Source: Acidobacteriota bacterium
GTDB lineage: Bacteria > Acidobacteriota > JAAYUB01
Direction of reading: 5' to 3'
DNA length: 41,787 nucleotides
Assembly: GCA_017996395.1 (NCBI GenBank)
Contig: JAGOHA010000018.1
Location: forward strand, 1 to 41,787
Below the pieces are notes generated by a model. That model made no database searches and was not told the origin of the DNA. It saw only the letters and a list, made by a program, of their open reading frames with translations. Made by a program: the position numbers and the translations under genes. Below are positions 6,980-15,426 of this stretch, one piece after another. The first letter of the stretch is position 1. Every line of letters starts with the position of its first letter.

Positions 6980-8761
6980 TCAGAAGCGGAAGCTGATGCC
7001 GCCGCGGAGTGTCCGGGGTGCCCGGACGAGGATCAGGTCGCCGGAGGTGGTCTCGTACACCTGGACGCCCTGGTTCAGGATGTTGCGGATGTCGACGATC
7101 GCTTCCCATTTGCCGATCGCTGTCTCGAAGAGGGGGATGGACTGGCGGACAAACACGCTCAGGGAGTTGTCGGTCACGTCGTAGAAGTCGGAATAGGCGT
7201 CGATGGGCGACAGCGGGTTGCCGTCGGCCCGGCGGTAGACGGCGGTGAGGTCTGTGCCGGTCTTCTCGAAACGCGCGTTGATCGAGGCCGCAAGCACATT
7301 GAAATACCGGTTGTTGATCTGGGACGACAGGTCCGAGATGGCGGGTTTCTGTAACCCGACCGGTGTCAGCTCGGCGCCGGAACCGTAGATGTAAAGGACC
7401 GAGGTGCTGATCGTCTGGGTCCACGAATGGGTGAGGTTGAACCGGAAACCCTGCGATTCGGCCATCTCGGAGGGGACCAAGGGAAACTGGGCGGTGCCGG
7501 TTTCCGGGCTCTTCAGGATGGCCACGAACGGGTAGCCGGAACCGGCGACCTCGTCGAGGAACGAGCTGACCTCCAGGTTGGTGTTGTCGCCGAGGAAGAA
7601 GCTGAATCCCGCTTCCATGTGGTCCACCCGGTTGGTGAACGCGCTGTTGTTGACCTTGGCGATGTTGAGCGGCGTGTGCAGCGAGATCAGGTCGCCTTCG
7701 GGCAGGGCGATGCTCTGATCGTGGGACACCCGGTCGCTGTTGAGTTGGAATCGGAACGACAAGTCCTCGACGGGATTGAAGAAAACCTGGAACCGCGGGC
7801 TGATGTGAGCGGCCTTCCGGTTGCTCTTGGAGTAATCGATGTCGAAGCCGTAGACCAGCGTCAGCGGTTCGGCGATCTTGAAATAATCCTGGATGCCGAC
7901 GCTGATGTTCTGGATGGGCTCGATGGTTTTCAGAATGTCGTTTTCCAGCGCGTTGGCGTCGACTCCGCCCAGATCATGGATGGCCCGGGCCTTTTCGCCC
8001 GCCTTGTTGTAGCTCAGGTTCAGCTGAAGCTTGTGCTTGTCGGAGACGTGGTAGTTGACGATGTTCTTGAGGCGGTACTGGCTGTCTGTCCCGGTGGTGA
8101 GGAGGCCGGTGACGACGTAGCTGTTGTTACCGCCCAGCGGCTCCACGTAGGCGAAGCGGGTGGAGAATCCGGTGCCGATAGGGTTGGGCCACACGGAATA
8201 GCCCAGCGGATTGAGCGGCTGGGACGTGGTGAACTGAACCTGTCCGCTGCGACCGGTTGATTTCTTGTCCGCCTCGGTGAGCAGCCGCCGGCCGGGCGGC
8301 GGCTCTGGAGCGTTGGGGGAGGCGCGGAAAATCAGGCCCCGATCCTTGGATGAGCGCAGGACGGTGGCCACGTCCCAGTTGCCGGGATTCTGTTCGTCGG
8401 ACGACAGGTTTTTCAGGATGACAAACAGGGGGTTGTTCTGCAAGGGAGCGAGGATGCTGTAGGAGGTGGGCTGGTATCCGGATTTGACGATGCTGATGAT
8501 ATACCGGCCCGGTTTGACATCGCTTAGGGAAAAGGCGCCGTCACGGCCGGACTTGACCGTGAACAGCGGCTTGTCGGTCCAGTTCTCCCTGAACAGGGAA
8601 ACCACGGCACCCACCAGCGGCGTGCCGGACTCGTTCCGGACTATCCCTTCCAGAATCGAGACGGATCCACCCGGCGCCGCCCACACGGGTGCCAGCTGAC
8701 AGTAAACGAGCAACAGGATCAGGGCAATCGTGCTCGGGAGTTTTTTCCACGTGCCAGACAT
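6980..8761 (-). CDS. Outer-membrane beta-barrel protein with N-terminal carboxypeptidase-regulatory-like domain
   Basis: About 593 aa. It has a signal peptide (hydrophobic residues 10-27, AWAAPG-type cleavage region near 28), then a CarboxypepD_reg-like beta-sandwich (about 37-115: GIVRNESGTPLVGAVV, GAFSLSDVKPGRY). The rest is beta-strand-rich sequence with alternating polar and aromatic residues, ending RGGISFRF with a terminal Phe, as BAM substrates do. The layout resembles the TonB-dependent-receptor-like proteins abundant in Acidobacteriota, but I see no convincing plug domain or TonB box, and it is much shorter than their usual ~1000 aa. I chose the ATG at 8761 (AGAGG upstream). A TTG at 8770 also lies in frame. 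Transport substrate unknown. Confidence 0.85.
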   Translation of the reverse strand: MSGTWKKLPSTIALILLLVYCQLAPVWAAPGGSVSILEGIVRNESGTPLVGAVVSLFRENWTDKPLFTVKSGRDGAFSLSDVKPGRYIISIVKSGYQPTSYSILAPLQNNPLFVILKNLSSDEQNPGNWDVATVLRSSKDRGLIFRASPNAPEPPPGRRLLTEADKKSTGRSGQVQFTTSQPLNPLGYSVWPNPIGTGFSTRFAYVEPLGGNNSYVVTGLLTTGTDSQYRLKNIVNYHVSDKHKLQLNLSYNKAGEKARAIHDLGGVDANALENDILKTIEPIQNISVGIQDYFKIAEPLTLVYGFDIDYSKSNRKAAHISPRFQVFFNPVEDLSFRFQLNSDRVSHDQSIALPEGDLISLHTPLNIAKVNNSAFTNRVDHMEAGFSFFLGDNTNLEVSSFLDEVAGSGYPFVAILKSPETGTAQFPLVPSEMAESQGFRFNLTHSWTQTISTSVLYIYGSGAELTPVGLQKPAISDLSSQINNRYFNVLAASINARFEKTGTDLTAVYRRADGNPLSPIDAYSDFYDVTDNSLSVFVRQSIPLFETAIGKWEAIVDIRNILNQGVQVYETTSGDLILVRAPRTLRGGISFRF

Positions 8762-8782
8762 TTTGCCCAACCTCTTGCAAAC

Positions 8783-8812
8783 ATTATATCAATCCGTTTC
8801 AGGACAAGTCAA
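8783..8812 (-). promoter_or_regulatory. Strong sigma-70 promoter of the barrel protein gene
   Basis: On the minus strand, TTGACT (8807-8812) and a perfect TATAAT (8783-8788) are separated by 18 bp. The start codon at 8761 follows about 21 nt after the -10, giving a very short leader. Confidence 0.72.
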
Positions 8813-8988
8813 TCCCGCGCGCACACTATCCCCGGTTTAAGATGCGCGGCTGTCCGGTTTGGTTCACTCCCCTTCATCGGTGGTCAACCAGCGTTTGGAG
8901 GAGACTGAACAACTGGTTATACGGAACGAATCACGTTCGGTTCGAAGGGCACATCCCCGGGTGCCCGCGGGGCTGCGGGTGGCAGTGC

Positions 8989-10335
8989 TCAGACGGGCCT
9001 ATCCAGGGTGATGACCGGCAGGTAGACGCTGAAACAGGAGCCCGTGCCAACTTCGCTGGTCACGTCCACTCGGCCGCCGTACTTTTCAACCGTTTTTTTG
9101 ACGATGGACAGGCCGAGGCCGGTGCCGGTCTTGAGCTCCTTTTTGGCATTGGTGGCGCGGAAAAATTCGTCGAACACCCGCGGGAGCTCTTCGGGCGGGA
9201 TGCCGATGCCGGTGTCGCAGATCTTGAAGAGGAAGAAATTGTCGGGCAACAGCGTGCCAATCACGGCGATCTCGCCACCCTCCGGGGTATATTTGATGGC
9301 GTTGCCGAGCAGGTTATGAAAAATGCGTTCCAGATCCTGCAGGTCACCGCGGAAGATCACATTGGGATGCTCGATCTGGATACTGAGGCGAAGTCCCTTC
9401 TCGGCCATCTTGGCTTCCATTTCTTTGACGATCCGGGAGATCGACTCGTAAACCAGAATGTCGCTTTTGTCTTCTTCGGGCATCCGCTGGCTGCCGCGCG
9501 CCAGGTCGAGCAGCTCGTTGATGAACTCGAGGAGCTGCATCATCCGATGATCGGCCCGGCCGATCATCTCCCGGGCCTTTGCGTTGACATCACCCGCATA
9601 TCCTTCGAGCACCACCTGGAGCAGGCTCTGGCTGGCCGCCAGGGGGGCGCGGATCTCGTGGCTCACGATCCGGAAAAAACGAGTCTTGGCCTCATCCATT
9701 TTCACGACATCGGTGTAGGCGCGGCGCAGGGTGTCCTGCAGTTCCAGCAGATTGGCTTCCCGCCGGCGCAGTTGCTGGACGAGGAAGGTGGAAAGATAGA
9801 TGATGAAGAGGATGATCGCATTGAAGGAGAGGAGGAAAACCAGCAGATATGAGGGATTTTCGTAATGGGGTAGAACGGGTATGGCCGGGAAGTCGGGGAG
9901 CGGCCAGACGCCCAACATCTCCATGAGCGCCATCCCGTTGACCATGACAATGGCCAGAAACCCTTGCAGGAAGCATTCCCGCCGCGATACCACGATGGAC
10001 GACAACACGACGTGCAGCAGGAAGAACAGGATGAACGGGCTGTCCACCCCGCCGGTGAGATGGCACAGCGCGGTCAGGGCCAGCCAGTCCAGGATGATCT
10101 GCAGGTGAATGCTCAGGCGGGCGTCCAGCCACTGGCGCAGCTGGCGGAAAATCAGGTTGTAAAGCAGGATGGCCAGGCCGATGTAGAACAGTGGCGTCGT
10201 GTTGAGTCCCGGAATCAGCCAGCGCCCAGCCAACCCCAGGAGCACGGTCCCGGTGGCGGCGAACCAGCGCAGTCGCACGAACCAGCGGACGCGTTCCGGC
10301 AATTCACTTTCCAGGGGTAGATCTTTGATATCCAC
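8989..10335 (-). CDS. Membrane sensor histidine kinase
   Basis: A 448-aa kinase. The N-terminal half contains about six hydrophobic segments (about 25-185) with very short loops, so the signal is probably sensed in or at the membrane. A short coiled linker (about 186-215) leads to HisKA, with phospho-acceptor H226 in SHEIRAPLAA. A HATPase domain follows, with HNLLGNAIKYTPEGG, DTGIGI and GTGLGLSIV. The GTG start at 10335 lies 12 nt after the stop of a receiver-only regulator, its likely partner. That regulator follows the hydrogenase operon at 43 nt, so the kinase could be co-transcribed with hydrogenase. The 176-bp stretch downstream to 8813 contains a 6-bp hairpin (8947-8966) without a T-run, plus the barrel gene promoter. 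Confidence 0.94.
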   Translation of the reverse strand: MDIKDLPLESELPERVRWFVRLRWFAATGTVLLGLAGRWLIPGLNTTPLFYIGLAILLYNLIFRQLRQWLDARLSIHLQIILDWLALTALCHLTGGVDSPFILFFLLHVVLSSIVVSRRECFLQGFLAIVMVNGMALMEMLGVWPLPDFPAIPVLPHYENPSYLLVFLLSFNAIILFIIYLSTFLVQQLRRREANLLELQDTLRRAYTDVVKMDEAKTRFFRIVSHEIRAPLAASQSLLQVVLEGYAGDVNAKAREMIGRADHRMMQLLEFINELLDLARGSQRMPEEDKSDILVYESISRIVKEMEAKMAEKGLRLSIQIEHPNVIFRGDLQDLERIFHNLLGNAIKYTPEGGEIAVIGTLLPDNFFLFKICDTGIGIPPEELPRVFDEFFRATNAKKELKTGTGLGLSIVKKTVEKYGGRVDVTSEVGTGSCFSVYLPVITLDRPV

Positions 10336-10347
10336 TCGAAAGGTGTC

Positions 10348-10752
10348 CTATCGTCGGAGGAGCAGAGTCTGCACCTTCTCCAGCAGTTGTTTGGGCGACA
10401 CGGGCTTGGGTATGAATTCATCCACGGGCAGAAGGTCACCGTCCGTCTTCGGGTCGAATTTCATCCCTTTTTTCTCTGAGATCGAAGTGATCATCAGCAG
10501 CGGGGTGCGCCGATAGGCGGCGTATTCCGACTTGGGGTCGGCGCTGCGCAAGGCCCATGAGACCTTGAAACCCGCGGTGTCGTCTTCCATGATCACGTCG
10601 AGGATGATCAGGTCGGGCGAGACCTCCTTCACCCTGCTCAAGCCCTCGGATCCGGTGAAGGCGGTGAAGACTTCGTACCCGCGGGCCTCCAGGGTCATCT
10701 TCATGGCTTCCACGATGTCGAAGTCGTCATCGATGATCAGGATTTTTGCCAA
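10348..10752 (-). CDS. Single-domain response regulator (receiver only)
   Basis: A 134-aa stand-alone receiver domain. The acidic cluster D8-D10, the phospho-acceptor D52 in ILDVIMED and the lysine in IPKPVS near the C-terminus are all present. No output domain follows. The start is a TTG at 10752 with a good GGAGG 5 nt upstream; earlier in-frame codons lack a ribosome site and lie in the protease gene. It sits between the hydrogenase maturation protease (43 nt upstream) and the histidine kinase (12 nt downstream). Output must be through protein-protein contact or a phosphorelay. Confidence 0.92.
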   Translation of the reverse strand: MAKILIIDDDFDIVEAMKMTLEARGYEVFTAFTGSEGLSRVKEVSPDLIILDVIMEDDTAGFKVSWALRSADPKSEYAAYRRTPLLMITSISEKKGMKFDPKTDGDLLPVDEFIPKPVSPKQLLEKVQTLLLRR

Positions 10753-10795
10753 CGCAACCTCCAAAGTAAAGCCAGAATGTTCCGTTCGCTCAGAC

Positions 10796-11245
10796 TCAGT
10801 CGAGTTCCGTCCGTATCGCCGCGACCAGCGCCGGAAGGACGGCGGAGCAGGCGGCACTGAGTTCCACGGTGTGTCCCAGCGTGGCGGGTTGCACCCCGAA
10901 GATGACGAGTTCCGGCGGCCAGGCGCCCGTCTGCCGGGCCAGGCCGAGCACGTTGAACAAGCCGGTCTCGTGCAGGGAGAGTCCCCGCTCCGCGCTCAGC
11001 GCCCGAACTTCGTCGGGTTGAAACCGCCGAAACGTCCCCGGTGACTGCCCCATGTCCGCCGCGTCTATAAAGATCACCTTGTCGATGTCTTCCAGGTATT
11101 CGATCAGACCCAGCCCGGCCGTGCCGCCGTCGATCAATTCCACCCGGGGCGGCACTCCGGCCTGCTCCAGCGCCCGGATCGCGTGCACGCCCACACCTTC
11201 ATCGCCAAGCAGCAGGTTGCCCACGCCGATGACCCGGATCCTCAT
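10796..11245 (-). CDS. NiFe hydrogenase maturation endopeptidase (HycI/HoxW/FrxA-like)
   Basis: About 149 aa. The N-terminal GVGNLLLGDEGVGVHAI segment is the hallmark of the hydrogenase maturation protease family; its Glu/Asp in GDEG is a nickel ligand. Further conserved acidic and His positions are in DAADMG and SLHETG. It removes the C-terminal peptide of the large subunit after NiFe centre insertion. The large subunit just upstream does carry a short extension after DPCxxCxxH, as expected for a substrate. Start ATG at 11245, overlapping the hydA stop by 4 nt (ATGA). An upstream in-frame extension to 11290 lies inside hydA and is not credible. Confidence 0.93.
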   Translation of the reverse strand: MRIRVIGVGNLLLGDEGVGVHAIRALEQAGVPPRVELIDGGTAGLGLIEYLEDIDKVIFIDAADMGQSPGTFRRFQPDEVRALSAERGLSLHETGLFNVLGLARQTGAWPPELVIFGVQPATLGHTVELSAACSAVLPALVAAIRTELD

Positions 11246-12546
11246 TCCACGAATTCCACCTTCAGAAAATGCGCGGAACAGGAGATGCACGGATCATAGG
11301 CGCGCACCAGCATCTCGGAAAGCAGGGTGATCTCCTCGGGGCTTTTATCCAGAACCTGCGGCACCAGCGTCCGCATGTCCAGCTCGATGTTGGCCAGGTT
11401 CTGACCCGTCGGGATGATGCAGTTGGCCTTTTCGATCAGACCCTGGTCGTTGAACGTGTAGTCATGGTACAGCACACCCCGGGGCACCTCGGTGGCACCG
11501 ATACCCCGGCCGGCCCGCGGGATCACCTCGATGGGTTCGCGGCGGACGCCCCGCCGCAGCACCTCGTCGATGAGCTCGATCGCGTCCTCGAGGCAGTGCA
11601 GGCACTCCACGACCTGGGCCACCGTGATCATGTAGGCGTTGTGGCACGGGGCCTGGAGACCCAGATCGGCTGCCGCCTGCTTCGCCTCGGGTCGCAACTG
11701 GGCATGGTTGTTGTTGAACCGCGCCAGCGCACCCACCATGAAGCTGTCGCGCTTGACTCTCGCGTGTTTGGCGGACGAGTGGGGGACGATGTGTTCGTTG
11801 GTCATTTTCAGATACTCGCCCACCGGCACCCGGCCGGCGTCGGACGAGAGAATGTCGCCGTTGAGAAATGCATATTCGTCGTCCCGGGTCAGGGAGATGT
11901 ACTCCGTGGGGCGGTTGAACGCGGGAATCTTGTCCCGGACGGACTTGAACAGCTCCACCGTTTCCCGGAAGTCTTCGCGGGCGGCGATGAGGCGTAGTTG
12001 CATTTCCTTCAGTCTCTTGAGATCCGGAACGTTCGTGAATCCGCCCACCGCCATGGACACGGGGTGGACGTGGCGGCCGGCGACCGCCGCGCACAAGTCG
12101 TTGGCGAGCTTCTTGAGCCGGAGCGCCCGCTGCACCACCGGCAGGTGGGAGGCCGCCAGCGGCAGCACGCTGCCCACGCCGAAAAAGTCGGGGGCGGCCA
12201 GGTAGTAAGCATGGAGGACGTGGGACTGCAGGGTTTCGCCGTGAAGGCAGATCTTCCGTAACCGCGAGGTCTGTTCGGTGGGCGTCACCCCCAGAGCTGC
12301 CTCGCTTGCCTGGATCGAGGCACAGGTGTGGCCCACCGAGCAAATGCCGCAGATCCGGCAGCTGATGTGATGCGCCTCATAATAGGGCCGTCCCTTGAGC
12401 ATGGCTTCAAAGAAGCGGGGCGATTCGACGATTTCGAGCTTGCATTCCTCAAGGCGGCCGTCTTTGACGTTGATCCGGATGTTGCCGTGGCCCTCCACGC
12501 GGGTGATGTGGTGGACGTTGACCGTGACGTTGGCATTGCGGCTCAT
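11242..12546 (-). CDS. hydA: NiFe hydrogenase large (alpha) subunit, group 3-type
   Basis: A 434-aa catalytic subunit. The N-terminal NiFe ligand motif R-I-C-G-I-C lies at 64-69 (C66, C69). The C-terminal motif is D418-P-C420-x2-C423-x2-H426, followed by an 8-residue tail (427-434) that the protease next door would remove. The four cysteine ligands are all present. Together with the partner genes in hydB-G-D-A order it matches the cytosolic bifunctional NAD(P)-linked (group 3b, sulfhydrogenase-like) hydrogenases, which couple H2 oxidation or evolution to NAD(P)H. The subgroup is inferred from gene order and subunit make-up. It overlaps hydD and the protease gene by 4 nt on each side. Confidence 0.96.
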   Translation of the reverse strand: MSRNANVTVNVHHITRVEGHGNIRINVKDGRLEECKLEIVESPRFFEAMLKGRPYYEAHHISCRICGICSVGHTCASIQASEAALGVTPTEQTSRLRKICLHGETLQSHVLHAYYLAAPDFFGVGSVLPLAASHLPVVQRALRLKKLANDLCAAVAGRHVHPVSMAVGGFTNVPDLKRLKEMQLRLIAAREDFRETVELFKSVRDKIPAFNRPTEYISLTRDDEYAFLNGDILSSDAGRVPVGEYLKMTNEHIVPHSSAKHARVKRDSFMVGALARFNNNHAQLRPEAKQAAADLGLQAPCHNAYMITVAQVVECLHCLEDAIELIDEVLRRGVRREPIEVIPRAGRGIGATEVPRGVLYHDYTFNDQGLIEKANCIIPTGQNLANIELDMRTLVPQVLDKSPEEITLLSEMLVRAYDPCISCSAHFLKVEFVE

Positions 12547-13340
12547 GGTTTACCCTCTTGCTTGGATTCTGTCAGGGACGGAATGACCGCATCCTGGATC
12601 TTCTCCTGGAACGTCTTGTAACCCAGGAACATCCTCGTTGTCTGGCGGGCTTCTTCGTAGGTCAGGCCGTGTTCGTGCAACACCTCGATCATGTATGGAA
12701 TATTCGGTTGGTCCACCATGCCGCGGCAGGCCACGCAGCTGTCACCGAATTCGGGGCAGATGGCGCCGCAGCCCGCACGGGCGATGGGGCCGAGACAGGT
12801 TTTCCCTTGGGTGTAGAGGCAGACGTTCTCCTTCAACCGGCACTCCACGCAGACGGGGTAGTTGGGCAACGTCGGGGTCTGACCGGTCAGAAGGGCCTTG
12901 ACCACCCGCAGGAACTCACCCCGGTCGATGGGGCAACCGTGCAGGTGGTAATCCACCTTGATGACCCGGTCGATGGGGCGGGTTTCCCAGGTTGGAAAAT
13001 AGTGGGCCTTGTCGCCGTAAACCGTTTGGCGTACTTCGTCCAGGTTGTGAAAATTCTTCAGGCAGTTGATGCCGCCGATGGTGGCGCAGGCGCCGAGGGC
13101 TATCACGATCTGAGCGTTCTCGCGAATTTTCTGCAGGCGGGCCACTTCCTCCTCGCGGGTGCACGACCCTTCGATGAAGGCGATATCGTAGTCGTCCGAG
13201 CGTTCGGTCATGATCTCACGGAAATTGACGATGTCGATGTGCGACACGAGATCCAGAAGTTCGTCTTCGCAATTGGAGACGGTCAGTTGGCACCCTTCGC
13301 AACAGCTGAAATCGAAAAAGGCGACTTTCGGCTTGGCCAT
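12543..13340 (-). CDS. hydD: NiFe hydrogenase small (delta) subunit
   Basis: A 265-aa electron-transfer subunit. The proximal-cluster cysteines are visible in SCCEGC near residues 13-16, GACATIGG near 85 and HGCPID near 137. More cysteines in VECRLKENVCLYTQGKTC, AGCGAICP and CVACRG suggest additional Fe-S clusters, as in group 3 small subunits. No Tat signal peptide, so the enzyme is cytosolic. Its ATG (13340) shares one base with the hydG stop, and its end overlaps the start of hydA by 4 nt. A longer open frame reaching 14549 is an antisense-like extension through hydG in another frame and is not part of the protein. Confidence 0.95.
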   Translation of the reverse strand: MAKPKVAFFDFSCCEGCQLTVSNCEDELLDLVSHIDIVNFREIMTERSDDYDIAFIEGSCTREEEVARLQKIRENAQIVIALGACATIGGINCLKNFHNLDEVRQTVYGDKAHYFPTWETRPIDRVIKVDYHLHGCPIDRGEFLRVVKALLTGQTPTLPNYPVCVECRLKENVCLYTQGKTCLGPIARAGCGAICPEFGDSCVACRGMVDQPNIPYMIEVLHEHGLTYEEARQTTRMFLGYKTFQEKIQDAVIPSLTESKQEGKP

Positions 13341-14164
13341 CAGATTGCCTCCTCGAGTTTGGTGACTTCCGGGTAGCAAAAGACGGGACCCTTCTGGCAG
13401 ACGTACACGTTGTTGATCTGGCAATGGCCGCACTTGCCCAGCCCGCATTTCATCCGTCGTTCGAGCGACAGGTAAATATTTTGCTGGGGGACGCTCCGGG
13501 CCAGCAACTCCAGCAGCACATACTTGTACATGATCGGCGGGCCGCAGACCGCCGCCACGGTTCGTTTCGGGTCGAACTCCATTTTCGGGAAAAGCGTGGT
13601 GATGACTCCGACGTGCCCGCTCCAGCCGGCCTGCGGCGCGCGGTCCACCGTGATGTAGAAGTCGATGTCCCGGCGGTTGGTCCACTCGGCCAGCTCGTCC
13701 TTGAACAGCAGATCGGCCGGAGTCTTGGCGCCGAACATGATGATGACCCGCCCAAAGGCCAGGCGGTCTTCCAAGACGGCGTGGATGAGCGAGCGGAGCG
13801 GCACGAGACCGATGCCGCCGGCCACGAACAGGACGTCGCGGTCCCGGAACGCGTCCAGGGTGAAGCCGTTGCCGTAAGGGCCGCGGATGGTCACCCTGTC
13901 GCCGACTTTGTGCTGGTGCAGCAGGTTGGTGAAGTTGCCCACCTTCCGGACCACCAGGTCGAAGCTCTCTTTGCGATTTGGGGACGAGCTGATGGAAATG
14001 GGCGCCTCGCCCACGCCGTAGATGCCGACTTCGACGAACTGCCCCGGCTTGTGTCCCAGGGGCGCCTTGTCCGGCAGTTCCAGCTCGAACAGTTTCTCCA
14101 ACTCGGTCTCCTGGCGGATCCGCTTGATGGTGGCCCATTGCGGCAGATAGGGCGACTGGCTCAT
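13340..14164 (-). CDS. hydG: Hydrogenase gamma subunit, FAD/NAD(P)-binding oxidoreductase
   Basis: A 274-aa ferredoxin-NADP reductase-like flavoprotein. The FAD-binding barrel is at about 10-100 (APISISSSP flavin motif near 55, RGPYGNGF near 94). The NAD(P)-binding domain follows, with VAGGIGLVPLRSL near 114 and CGPPIMYKY near 211. A C-terminal 2Fe-2S cluster region has CGLGKCGHC and a further Cys. This is the dihydroorotate dehydrogenase electron-transfer subunit / sulfhydrogenase gamma family, and it links the hydrogenase module to NAD(P)H. It overlaps hydB by 4 nt. Confidence 0.94.
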   Translation of the reverse strand: MSQSPYLPQWATIKRIRQETELEKLFELELPDKAPLGHKPGQFVEVGIYGVGEAPISISSSPNRKESFDLVVRKVGNFTNLLHQHKVGDRVTIRGPYGNGFTLDAFRDRDVLFVAGGIGLVPLRSLIHAVLEDRLAFGRVIIMFGAKTPADLLFKDELAEWTNRRDIDFYITVDRAPQAGWSGHVGVITTLFPKMEFDPKRTVAAVCGPPIMYKYVLLELLARSVPQQNIYLSLERRMKCGLGKCGHCQINNVYVCQKGPVFCYPEVTKLEEAI

Positions 14165-15213
14165 CGCGCGCCTCCTTGGGGGCTCTTTTCCGCGAAATGG
14201 TTGACGGTGTCAACGACGCTGATGTGCACGAGGCAGCTGCGGACGCACCGTCCGCAGGCGACGCAGAACGTCTTCTTGTACCGGATGACGGGGTAGAGAA
14301 ACTTGCGATAGAAACGATGGCGGTTTCGGTCGCTGCGGTGCTCGCGGAAGTTTTCGCCGCTGCCCACCAGGGCAAAATCCTCGAGCTGGCAGCCGTCCCA
14401 CACCCGCTCTCGCTCGCCCCGCTTGAGGCTGGCAATGTCGACGTGATCCTGCACGTCGAAGCAGTAACAGGTGGGACACACAAGGTTGCAGGCGCCGCAG
14501 GACAGACAACGCTGTCCCAGTTCCTCCCAGATCCCATCGTGGTACTCACCGCCGAACAGCAGCGGGAGATGCTCCACGTCGGTCCGGACGGCGATTTTTT
14601 GGCTGGCGGCTTTCTTGTCGTACCACTCGCCGACTGCCTTCACCGCCGTGTCCACGATCGGCACGGTGCGGGCGTAAGCATCGAGGGCGGTTTGCCCTTT
14701 GGGCGATCCGATCTCCACGGCATACCCCTCGCCGATATCCGTGAGAAACAGGTCGAAGCTGTTGTCGGGCGGCCGGATGGTGCCCATGCTCGCGCAGAAG
14801 CACTGGTCGTCCGGCATGCAGTTGACGCCGATGATCAGAGCGGCGTTGCGCTTTTCCAGATAATTCGGATCCGGATTTTCGTCCTGGAACACCATGTCCA
14901 GGCGCTGGATGCCGTGGAGGTCGCACGGGTGGACCCCGACAAGTGCCAGCGGCTGCCGTTCCACCACCGGAACGATCGTCGGCTGGTCCGCTGACAGGTC
15001 AAACCTCAGGAGCGTTTCGCGCTGGGGGAAAAAGAACTTCTTGGGCGGCAGAATGGTGTGGACGTAGTCCATCCGCAGGAGGGAGTAATCGTCCAACGGG
15101 GCGAAGGTGAACTGCCCCGGCTCCTTCTCAACAGGTCCGACCAGATGAAAATCCCGGGCCATCTTTTCCAGGAAGTCGGTGAAATCTTTCTTCGCGATCA
15201 ACCGATATGGCAT
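14161..15213 (-). CDS. hydB: Hydrogenase beta subunit, 4Fe-4S protein
   Basis: A 350-aa sulfhydrogenase beta-type (anaerobic sulfite reductase A-like) subunit. The long N-terminal region includes VGVHPCDLHGI and a Cys-containing NCMPDDQCFC segment. The C-terminus holds two ferredoxin-like 4Fe-4S motifs, CLSCGACNLVCPTCYC near 237 and CVACGRCVRSC near 318. It carries electrons between the small subunit clusters and the gamma flavin. It is the first gene of the hydrogenase operon, with GGAGG upstream of the ATG at 15213. Confidence 0.94.
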   Translation of the reverse strand: MPYRLIAKKDFTDFLEKMARDFHLVGPVEKEPGQFTFAPLDDYSLLRMDYVHTILPPKKFFFPQRETLLRFDLSADQPTIVPVVERQPLALVGVHPCDLHGIQRLDMVFQDENPDPNYLEKRNAALIIGVNCMPDDQCFCASMGTIRPPDNSFDLFLTDIGEGYAVEIGSPKGQTALDAYARTVPIVDTAVKAVGEWYDKKAASQKIAVRTDVEHLPLLFGGEYHDGIWEELGQRCLSCGACNLVCPTCYCFDVQDHVDIASLKRGERERVWDGCQLEDFALVGSGENFREHRSDRNRHRFYRKFLYPVIRYKKTFCVACGRCVRSCLVHISVVDTVNHFAEKSPQGGAR

Positions 15214-15244
15214 TAATCCTCCTGTCTCGCCACCGGCGAGATGA

Positions 15245-15257
15245 GCGCAAATTGCGC
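15245..15257. repeat. Palindrome in the hydrogenase operon leader
   Basis: GCGCAA and TTGCGC separated by a single A form a perfect dyad about 32 nt upstream of the hydB start and downstream of the candidate promoter. This is a possible operator or a small mRNA hairpin. Confidence 0.4.
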
Positions 15258-15288
15258 CGAGCGTGCTGTCAGATGTCCACCCTTTTCA

Positions 15289-15315
15289 ATTATCATCGAG
15301 GCATTTCAGAGTCAA
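15289..15315 (-). promoter_or_regulatory. Candidate promoter of the hydrogenase operon
   Basis: On the minus strand, TTGACT (15310-15315) is followed 15 bp later by GATAAT (15289-15294); an alternative -10 with 17-bp spacing is TAATTG. The leader to hydB would be about 70 nt. The short spacing leaves this a moderate match. Confidence 0.45.
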
Positions 15316-15362
15316 GCTGATATCTGTATTGGGCGATCTTCCGTCTGCCCGTCATCCCGCCC

Positions 15363-15399
15363 GACATAAAAGAACCTCCCCGCCGGAGTGGCGGGGAGG
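15363..15399 (-). terminator. Intrinsic terminator after comEA-like gene
   Basis: A 10-bp perfect GC-rich stem (CCTCCCCGCC 15375-15384 with GGCGGGGAGG 15390-15399, 5-nt loop) is followed on the minus strand by TTCTTTTATG. It lies 28 nt after the stop at 15427 and separates this run of genes from the hydrogenase operon. Confidence 0.85.
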
Positions 15400-15426
15400 G
15401 CGTGATCCATGATACCCCGGGAGATA

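Noticed and set aside
13341-14549. Fusion of hydD with a longer upstream frame (668 aa)
   Set aside because: The extra part lies in another frame of hydG and hydB and shows no family resemblance; hydD has its own ATG at 13340.
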